DNA from: Balneolaceae bacterium
GTDB lineage: Bacteria > Bacteroidota > Rhodothermia > Balneolales > Balneolaceae
Assembly (NCBI GenBank): GCA_007134665.1
Contig: SLKH01000086.1
Location: 1-6,557 of the forward strand
Direction of reading: 5' to 3'
Length of the DNA: 6,557 bases
Shown here piece by piece: positions 1-4,470 of the stretch; the first letter of the stretch is position 1; each line of letters begins with the position of its first letter. The position numbers and the translations under genes are program-made. The notes under the pieces are model-generated. The model searched no databases, was not told where the DNA came from, and saw only the letters and a program-made list of their open reading frames with translations.

Positions 1-28
1 ACTTTCTACTTTTTACTTTTTACTATTT
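1..28. repeat. Short tandem heptamer repeat (ACTTTTT-like)
   Basis: Four consecutive 7-base units are visible: ACTTTCT (1-7), ACTTTTT (8-14), ACTTTTT (15-21) and a degenerate ACTATTT (22-28). The fourth unit overlaps the stop codon of the NYN-LOTUS gene (TAA, complement of 27-29). On the minus strand the repeat reads as A-rich AAAAAGT units immediately downstream of that gene. The array may continue past the left edge of the window. Its function is unknown; it has no GC-rich stem, so it is not a standard intrinsic terminator. Confidence 0.6.
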
Positions 29-764
29 ATTTCCTCTTATCCTTCACATAAATCGCTTTCGATTGTCCCTGGCCTACTGGCCTTTCCTCCATATCAAATA
101 AACCCATTGAATCAATTAATTCTCCAAGTTTTCGGTAACCATAATTTCTTGGATCGAACTGAGGGGACTGTTTTGCAATATAACTCCCAACCGGAGCAAG
201 ATGAGCCCACCCGCTTTCATCCGATGATGCATCAATAGCATTACGGACAAGGTTGACCAATTTTGTATCCTGTTTCAGTGTTTGGGCTTTGACTTTTCGG
301 TCGGATTTTTTTTCATCTTTATCTTCCTGGAGAACTTCTGTGTATATAAATTTATCACAGGCAGCCACAAATGGATCCGGAGTTTTTTTCTCTCCGAATC
401 CATAAACAACGAGGCCCGCTTCTCTTATTCTTGCAGCCAGCTTAGTAAAGTCACTGTCACTGGATACAAGGCAGAAGCCGTCGAACTCACCTGTATACAG
501 TAAATCCATTGCATCAATGATTAGTGCACTGTCTGTTGCATTTTTTCCCCTGGTATATCCGAATTGCTGTATAGGTTGAATTGAATGCTGTAACAACTCA
601 TTCTTCCAGCTGTTGAGTTGTGGCTGAGTCCAGTCACCGTAGATACGCTTCACATTAGCTGTTCCATATTTGGCTATTTCAGCCAATAACCCATCAATAA
701 TAGAGGGTTGAGCATTATCTGCATCAATTAATACTGCAAGTTTACTGGTGGAAATAGCCTCCAT
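27..764 (-). CDS. NYN-domain RNase-like protein with C-terminal OST-HTH/LOTUS domain
   Basis: The 245-residue cytoplasmic protein has two recognisable modules. Residues about 7-142 form a NYN (LabA-like, PIN-fold) domain with the expected acidic residues: D14 and D16 in VLIDADN, D78 in NATDSALIIDAMDLL, and D103 and D105 in LVSSDSDF. Such domains are metal-dependent nucleases or nuclease-like RNA-binding folds. A charged linker (about 146-165, rich in K, D and E) leads to a C-terminal OST-HTH/LOTUS domain (about 165-241, with GSYIAKQSPQFDPRNYGYRK and LGELIDSMGLFD), a winged-helix fold linked to RNA binding. The likely role is RNA binding or cleavage; the substrate is unknown. The start is ATG at 764. 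It has no Shine-Dalgarno sequence, which is common in Bacteroidota. It lies 17 bp after the stop of the upstream beta-barrel gene, so the two may share a transcript. The family assignment is strong; actual nuclease activity is inferred from the retained acidic residues. Confidence 0.93.
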   Translation of the reverse strand: MEAISTSKLAVLIDADNAQPSIIDGLLAEIAKYGTANVKRIYGDWTQPQLNSWKNELLQHSIQPIQQFGYTRGKNATDSALIIDAMDLLYTGEFDGFCLVSSDSDFTKLAARIREAGLVVYGFGEKKTPDPFVAACDKFIYTEVLQEDKDEKKSDRKVKAQTLKQDTKLVNLVRNAIDASSDESGWAHLAPVGSYIAKQSPQFDPRNYGYRKLGELIDSMGLFDMEERPVGQGQSKAIYVKDKRK

Positions 765-781
765 AAAATTTGCTGATTGAA

Positions 782-1270
782 TTAAAAATAAAATGTAGCG
801 TTCACAGCAGCCCCGGTACTGATCGAATTTTGATTGTCGAGTACAATATTCACCAGGCCTTCAACTCCAAGGCTGAAATGGCTACTCAGATAATATTCGC
901 CTCCGCCGTTAAATCCAAGAACAAATGAAGAGTCGTTATCTCCAACATTTGGAGAGTCAATTCGTATCATTCCAAGCCCTCCAAGATACGTAGCGAAATC
1001 ATTTCCGATAGCCCGGAAAAATTGAGGTTTAATACCCACTTGCAAGGTCGTTAAACCATTTTCCACTGATCGAAATCCGATCATGGGAGCAATGGCAACC
1101 TGGTCTGTTACACGGTATGGAAATAACAGGTTGGTTTGTCCGGACTGAACGCTGGCTGTGATTCCAAGTGTGCCTTCACCTGGCACATTTTGTGAATGTG
1201 CCTCCTGCAATGGTAAACTGATAAAGATCAATAATAAACATAATGTAAATACCGAATGTACATTTTTCAT
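782..1270 (-). CDS. Small secreted protein, putative outer-membrane beta-barrel
   Basis: The 162-residue protein begins with a clear Sec signal peptide: basic MKNVH, a hydrophobic core (about residues 8-19) and a likely cleavage after AHS at residue 26. The mature part of about 136 residues is rich in glycine and alternating hydrophobic residues, typical of beta-hairpins (for example LGITASVQSG, LQVGIKPQFF, SFVLGFNGGGEYYL, FSLGVEGLVNIVL). It ends in AAVNATFYF, with a terminal phenylalanine as in many outer-membrane barrels recognised by the BAM complex. The size fits a small barrel of roughly eight strands, like other OmpW/OmpX-sized or 'outer membrane beta-barrel domain' proteins. No specific family or ligand is recognisable. 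The start is ATG at 1270, supported by a GAGGT Shine-Dalgarno sequence 7 nt upstream. It sits 59 bp after the DUF445 gene and 17 bp before the NYN-LOTUS gene on the same strand. Confidence 0.85.
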   Translation of the reverse strand: MKNVHSVFTLCLLLIFISLPLQEAHSQNVPGEGTLGITASVQSGQTNLLFPYRVTDQVAIAPMIGFRSVENGLTTLQVGIKPQFFRAIGNDFATYLGGLGMIRIDSPNVGDNDSSFVLGFNGGGEYYLSSHFSLGVEGLVNIVLDNQNSISTGAAVNATFYF

Positions 1271-1277
1271 AAAGAAT

Positions 1278-1282
1278 ACCTC
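1278..1282 (-). promoter_or_regulatory. Ribosome binding site of the small outer-membrane protein gene
   Basis: The minus strand reads GAGGT, followed by a 7-nt spacer and then the ATG at 1270. This is the clearest Shine-Dalgarno match in the window; the other genes lack one at a good spacing. It fixes the start of the 162-residue protein. Confidence 0.6.
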
Positions 1283-1329
1283 GTTGATGTTAATGTTAGT
1301 TAATTATTCAGCAGCTTATATTCACCCTG

Positions 1330-2478
1330 TTATATGTTTGTTTCCTTGCCGGGACTGACGGCCATAAGTAAATGATCTGTGAATAAAACAATGAGAAATA
1401 AACACGCCAGAACGGCAAGACTCAGTATGGGCTGCCAGATGACCAGGCCTCCGATGGTACCCAATATACCGCCCAGATACTGGATATAGGATAACTGTTC
1501 ATTTGTGGCTCCCTTAATCAGTTGTTCGAGCCTTTTTTCGTCATAATTTTTCAGGTTCTCCTCAACAAGTGAAAAAACGTCGAGTTGATTGACAAGTCGA
1601 TATAAAATTTGAGTTACTATGGTTTCTATTTTATCACTCTCATTCTCTATATGCTCTGGTAGCCGGTCCAGGAATTCATCAAACCGGATGAGTCCTTTTT
1701 CCACAGTTGCAGGCAGCCTGACGAGCGACTCTTCAACAATATCCTGCATCTCTTTGCCTTTTAATAAGGTATATGTTTTTATTGCCACCTTTTCGAGGGA
1801 TCGTTGTTCCAGTGATTCATCCAATTCAGTAATTAGTTTTTCTGCTATGGAAGTACGCACTTCAGGATCACCGATCATTGCCTGGACATAATCGACAACC
1901 CATTGTTTGAGGTCGGATCTGAATTCCGGATTATCGGTAACAGCTTTAATATAATCCGAAGCCAATTCTCTGTATTTAGAGATCACTCCTGATTCATGAA
2001 TTTTTTTCTTGATGATGTCAGGGTTAATCAAATCTCTGGAAACTGCCGTTGCTAAGCGGAATGCAATACGTTTTTTTTGTGCCGGAATAAGTCCGTGGCC
2101 AAGAAGAGGCCGTTTTCTGGCCGGCCTGAATAACATCGTAATAGCTAACCAATTGGTTAAAAAACCGATAAGCCCGCTAACACTAACAATTCTCAGAAGT
2201 CCTTCAACCGGATATATATTTCCGAACAGAATAATTTCCCGCCCGGGAAAATCCCAGTAAAACGAGAAAAAAAAACCCAATAGAAGTATCCAGGGGATGA
2301 ATTTCAGAAAAAATAATAAACCGCCTTGCCGCTTTTGGTGAAAAGGTTTATCCGGGTCTATCGTCTTTTCATCATCAATAAATTTCTCCCAATTACTGTG
2401 CTTTACAAGCAATTTCCAGAGTTTTTTAAAATGCTCTTTTGATCGTGATTGAGATTTTGTTTCAGTTTTGAGATTCAT
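1330..2478 (-). CDS. DUF445 family membrane protein
   Basis: The 382-residue protein starts with a basic cytoplasmic segment (residues 1-52) followed by a hydrophobic segment (about 54-74). Next is the DUF445 signature: a second hydrophobic region (about 93-116) containing GLIGFLTNWLAITMLFRP, then GHGLIPAQKKRIAFRLATAV. A long, charged, mostly helical middle (about 145-325) follows. The C-terminal signature EQLIKGATNEQLSYIQYLGG runs into a hydrophobic hairpin (about 333-367). The family is widespread in bacteria and its biochemical role is unknown; it is an inner-membrane protein. An upstream in-frame TTG at 2538 would add 20 residues. I prefer the ATG at 2478, because the extra residues look unlike the family, neither start has a strong Shine-Dalgarno sequence, and TTG is rare. 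It is divergent from the sigma-factor gene, and probably the first gene of the minus-strand group. A 9-T run encodes its Phe triplet in the first membrane segment. Confidence 0.92.
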   Translation of the reverse strand: MNLKTETKSQSRSKEHFKKLWKLLVKHSNWEKFIDDEKTIDPDKPFHQKRQGGLLFFLKFIPWILLLGFFFSFYWDFPGREIILFGNIYPVEGLLRIVSVSGLIGFLTNWLAITMLFRPARKRPLLGHGLIPAQKKRIAFRLATAVSRDLINPDIIKKKIHESGVISKYRELASDYIKAVTDNPEFRSDLKQWVVDYVQAMIGDPEVRTSIAEKLITELDESLEQRSLEKVAIKTYTLLKGKEMQDIVEESLVRLPATVEKGLIRFDEFLDRLPEHIENESDKIETIVTQILYRLVNQLDVFSLVEENLKNYDEKRLEQLIKGATNEQLSYIQYLGGILGTIGGLVIWQPILSLAVLACLFLIVLFTDHLLMAVSPGKETNI

Positions 2479-2493
2479 ACATGTGTGATGTGA

Positions 2494-2538
2494 CCTGACA
2501 ATCCTGTGATAAATATTAAATGGTATAAATCCTGACAA
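2494..2538. repeat. Direct repeat of CCTGACAA upstream of the DUF445 gene
   Basis: The octamer CCTGACAA occurs at 2494-2501 and again at 2531-2538, 37 bp apart. On the minus strand this is TTGTCAGG twice, both between the DUF445 ATG (2478) and the divergent sigma-factor gene. The spacing is not a whole number of helical turns. It could be a binding-site pair or chance; no known regulator motif is recognised. Confidence 0.25.
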
Positions 2539-2609
2539 GTTAAATCATTGCTGTATTAAGATTTACCTGATTAATAAAACTACAGAGGCAATCCCGGCAA
2601 TTCATAGTA

Positions 2610-2637
2610 GTACTTAATCAGTACAATGTTATTTTTG
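2610..2637 (+). promoter_or_regulatory. Candidate sigma-gene promoter: dyad plus TAnnTTTG box
   Basis: TATTTTTG at 2630-2637 matches the Bacteroidetes housekeeping -7 consensus TAnnTTTG. Five bases upstream lies a perfect dyad, GTACT (2610-2614), 5-nt spacer, AGTAC (2620-2624). No TTTG element is present at the expected -33 position, so the promoter may need an activator or may be a chance match in AT-rich DNA. An alternative sigma70-like pair, TTGCTT (2635-2640) and TATATT (2659-2664) with an 18-bp spacer, is also present. Confidence 0.3.
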
Positions 2638-2676
2638 CTTTTTAATTTTACAAGATTTTATATTTTATTAATAATA

Positions 2677-2706
2677 CTGTTATGAAATGGAATCATTTCA
2701 TTATAG
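2677..2706 (+). promoter_or_regulatory. Inverted repeat / hairpin in the sigma-factor leader
   Basis: A perfect 8-bp stem, ATGAAATG (2682-2689) with CATTTCAT (2694-2701), encloses the 4-nt loop GAAT. The pairing continues outward past one T-T mismatch (2681/2702): 2680-2703 pair, 2679-2704 form a G-T wobble, and 2678-2705 and 2677-2706 pair. It lies 56 bp before the preferred sigma start and includes the upstream in-frame ATG at 2682. It could be a leader hairpin affecting translation or a protein-binding dyad. There is no U-tract, so a terminator is unlikely. Confidence 0.4.
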
Positions 2707-2762
2707 AACGAAAATTTCGGGATAAGTTACTTATTGCACTTTCGGTTACGGGAAATTCGAGT

Positions 2763-3308
2763 ATGGGTGATAAAAATCTTGTTAAAAGAATTCGAATCGG
2801 GGATAAAAAGGCCCTTGAAGAAGTTTACTGGTTATATTATGATGAATTACATCAACTTGCTGTTAAATTTCTCAGAGATCAGCAACTTGCTGAAGATGCC
2901 GTACAGGATGTCTTCATCAAACTTTGGTTAAACAGGTTAAATTTAAAAAGTGAGAAATCCTTAAAAGGCTATCTATTCATTTCATTGAAGAATCATGTCC
3001 TTAACATGATTAAAATTAAAAAGAGAAGAATATTGCGGCAGTTTGAATATGCCAGGATCAATGCAAATGAATCACTTAAAGCGGATGAAGTTGTATTACA
3101 TTCTGAATTACAACTTCTTTTTAATCATTGTCTTAAAAAATTGCCGGATATTAAAAGACAGGTCTATGAATTAAAAAGTGCTGGCGATTATACTAACGAT
3201 GAAATAGCTGCTAAATTAGGTTTGACGGTCAATACGGTTAAATCACACTACTACTTGGCTAGCAAGAGAATGAGGGAATACATATCTGCCTATCAAAAGC
3301 ATCCTTGA
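2763..3308 (+). CDS. ECF RNA polymerase sigma factor, Bacteroidetes FecR-linked type
   Basis: The 181-residue protein has the two-domain layout of ECF (group 4) sigma factors. Region 2 spans about residues 5-88, with LVKRIRIGDKKALEEVYWLY and the core-binding motif LAEDAVQDVFIKLW (residues 42-55). Region 4 spans about 117-175, with LKKLPDIKRQVYELKSAG and the helix-turn-helix NDEIAAKLGLTVNTVKSHYY. It directs RNA polymerase to target promoters, here probably the downstream SusC-type operon. An in-frame ATG at 2682 would add 27 residues (MKWNHF...). I chose ATG 2763 because family members begin at about MGDKNLVKRI, and the extension has no family character and carries a hairpin. The fecR-like gene follows 87 bp later on the same strand, the standard order for a sigma/anti-sigma pair. 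Hand-counted GC in two 60-base lines of this gene is about 28%, lower than in the susC-like gene. Confidence 0.93.
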   Translation: MGDKNLVKRIRIGDKKALEEVYWLYYDELHQLAVKFLRDQQLAEDAVQDVFIKLWLNRLNLKSEKSLKGYLFISLKNHVLNMIKIKKRRILRQFEYARINANESLKADEVVLHSELQLLFNHCLKKLPDIKRQVYELKSAGDYTNDEIAAKLGLTVNTVKSHYYLASKRMREYISAYQKHP

Positions 3309-3313
3309 TATAG

Positions 3314-3352
3314 TGTGAAAAAGTAAAACCCGAATTTTTTCACATACTTTTG
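3314..3352 (+). promoter_or_regulatory. Dyad plus TAnnTTTG box before the fecR-like gene
   Basis: A perfect 9-bp inverted repeat, TGTGAAAAA (3314-3322) and TTTTTCACA (3336-3344), is separated by 13 nt. It is followed at once by TACTTTTG (3345-3352), an exact match to the Bacteroidetes -7 consensus TAnnTTTG. The dyad covers where a -33 element would lie, as an operator would. If used, transcription would begin roughly 35-40 nt before the fecR ATG. Alternatively the dyad could be a weak, AT-rich attenuator after the sigma stop codon (3306-3308). Use in the cell is not shown by the sequence. Confidence 0.35.
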
Positions 3353-3395
3353 CCATTCCGTGTTGTATTAATAGTAAATGCAATAAAAGTACGGG

Positions 3396-4409
3396 ATGAA
3401 AAAGCCGGATAAGAAGTTACTCGAAAAATATTTCAATGGTACTGCTACCAGAAGTGAGGCAAAAATAGTTCTGGATTGGTTTCAAACGGTAGAAGGTACC
3501 AACTATATCGAAAATCAGTTTACTGCAGAAGCACATTCGGATTCGAATAATGAAGAATCAAGAGCTACAAGAGATAGAAAGGAAGAGGTATTGAATTCCA
3601 TTACTGAAAGAATTGGTAAGCCTGAACATAAATCCCGGTTAAAACTTCATTCTGACAAAAAATTCAGAAATTCTTACAAATTTGTTGCTGTAAGCATACT
3701 TGTTTTGATTTCAATGATGTATGTATTGAACTTAAGCTTGTATCAGGGAAAGGTTGCCGAAACGATAACATATCAAACCGGTGCTTCGGAAATAAAAAGT
3801 ATTGAACTGAACGACGGCTCCGAAATCCAATTGAATGAAAATTCAACCATTACAATAGCTTCAGGTTCCGGCGGTGATATGTCAGCAAGATTAAACGGGC
3901 AGGCCTATTTTGAAATTGTAAGCAATGCGGATCGCCGGTTTCAGGTACTAACATCAGAATCAATAATTTCTGTGCTGGGCACAAGTTTCGATATAAACAC
4001 TCTTCGGTCATCAGGTAATGTAATCGTTGCAGTTTCAGAAGGGAAGGTCTCGTTTAGTACACTAAACGAAACCAGTGAGACAATTCTGACAGAAAACATG
4101 GTCGGAATGTATGAAAAAAAGAGTGGCACGATACTCGAAGAATCATCGGAAATATACAACTATCTGAGTTGGTTGCATGGCAATATCATTTTCAATAACA
4201 CTCCTTTTGACCAGGTTCTTCAGCAGCTTGAAAGAATTTTTGACATCACTAATGAACTTGAAGATGGTGAACTGAGCACATTAAGCCTGACTGCCAATTT
4301 TAACCGGGACTCACTTGAGAATGTACTGAATACAATTTCAGAAGGTCTGAATATCAATTATACCATGAGGAACGGGATAATTCGATGGAACACTAAACAA
4401 TCAGATTGA
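3396..4409 (+). CDS. FecR-family anti-sigma factor with C-terminal DUF4974 domain
   Basis: The 337-residue protein is a single-pass inner-membrane anti-sigma factor. The cytoplasmic N-terminus (1-94) carries the family motif LLEKYFNGTATRSEAKIVLD (residues 8-27) and would bind the adjacent sigma factor. One transmembrane segment follows (about 96-112, FVAVSILVLISMMYVLN). The periplasmic FecR domain spans about 122-221, with SIELNDGSEIQLNENSTI, GQAYFEIV, a VLGTSFDI motif (193-200) and VAVSEGKVSF. A DUF4974 domain (about 262-332, with HGNIIFNNTPFDQVLQQLER) closes the protein. By analogy with FecR systems, the periplasmic part contacts the STN domain of the SusC-type transducer encoded 61 bp downstream, and substrate binding is relayed to release the sigma factor. 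The start is ATG 3396; no proper Shine-Dalgarno sequence is seen. The length is typical. A 9-bp inverted repeat lies inside the coding region at 4050-4069. Confidence 0.95.
   Translation: MKKPDKKLLEKYFNGTATRSEAKIVLDWFQTVEGTNYIENQFTAEAHSDSNNEESRATRDRKEEVLNSITERIGKPEHKSRLKLHSDKKFRNSYKFVAVSILVLISMMYVLNLSLYQGKVAETITYQTGASEIKSIELNDGSEIQLNENSTITIASGSGGDMSARLNGQAYFEIVSNADRRFQVLTSESIISVLGTSFDINTLRSSGNVIVAVSEGKVSFSTLNETSETILTENMVGMYEKKSGTILEESSEIYNYLSWLHGNIIFNNTPFDQVLQQLERIFDITNELEDGELSTLSLTANFNRDSLENVLNTISEGLNINYTMRNGIIRWNTKQSD
4050..4069. repeat. Perfect 9-bp inverted repeat inside the fecR-like gene
   Basis: TCGTTTAGT (4050-4058) and ACTAAACGA (4061-4069) are perfect reverse complements around a 2-base centre. 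An overlapping pair, GTCTC (4047-4051) and GAGAC (4077-4081), allows an alternative fold. It encodes residues 219-225 (SFSTLNE), at the end of the FecR domain. As RNA it could form an 8-bp hairpin with a 4-nt loop. It may be chance. Confidence 0.4.
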
Positions 4410-4440
4410 AGGTCTATACTTAATATATAAATTCTTCAAT
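4405..4440 (+). repeat. Inverted repeat spanning the fecR stop codon
   Basis: ATTGAAG (4405-4411) and CTTCAAT (4434-4440) are perfect reverse complements, 22 nt apart. The left arm contains the TGA stop (4407-4409) of the fecR-like gene. The rest of the 61-bp gap before the susC-like ATG is very AT-rich (TTAATATATAA at 4420-4430) and has no TAnnTTTG box. No GC-rich stem or T-run is present, so this is unlikely to be an intrinsic terminator. Confidence 0.25.
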
Positions 4441-4470
4441 TACACAACGATAACATAAATCACACAAAGG

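Noticed and set aside
1619..2260. Plus-strand open frames within the DUF445 gene
   Set aside because: They are antisense to a strongly conserved family signature and have low-complexity, serine-rich translations without family features.
2267..2275. 9-base homopolymer in the DUF445 gene (with 8-base runs at 2071-2078 and 306-313) as phase-variation tracts
   Set aside because: The reading frames are intact, the runs encode ordinary Phe or Lys codons, and phase variation is not otherwise suggested.
2682..2762. 27-residue N-terminal extension of the sigma factor from ATG 2682
   Set aside because: The extra residues do not resemble the family N-terminus, no Shine-Dalgarno sequence precedes the ATG, and the ATG sits in a hairpin. 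It is not excluded.
3314..3344. CRP-like site (TGTGA...TCACA) before fecR
   Set aside because: The half sites match, but the spacing is far larger than the 6 bp of a CRP site, so the resemblance is superficial.
3314..3344. Intrinsic terminator after the sigma gene
   Set aside because: The stem is almost all A-T and is not followed by a clean T-run; termination here would be weak at best.
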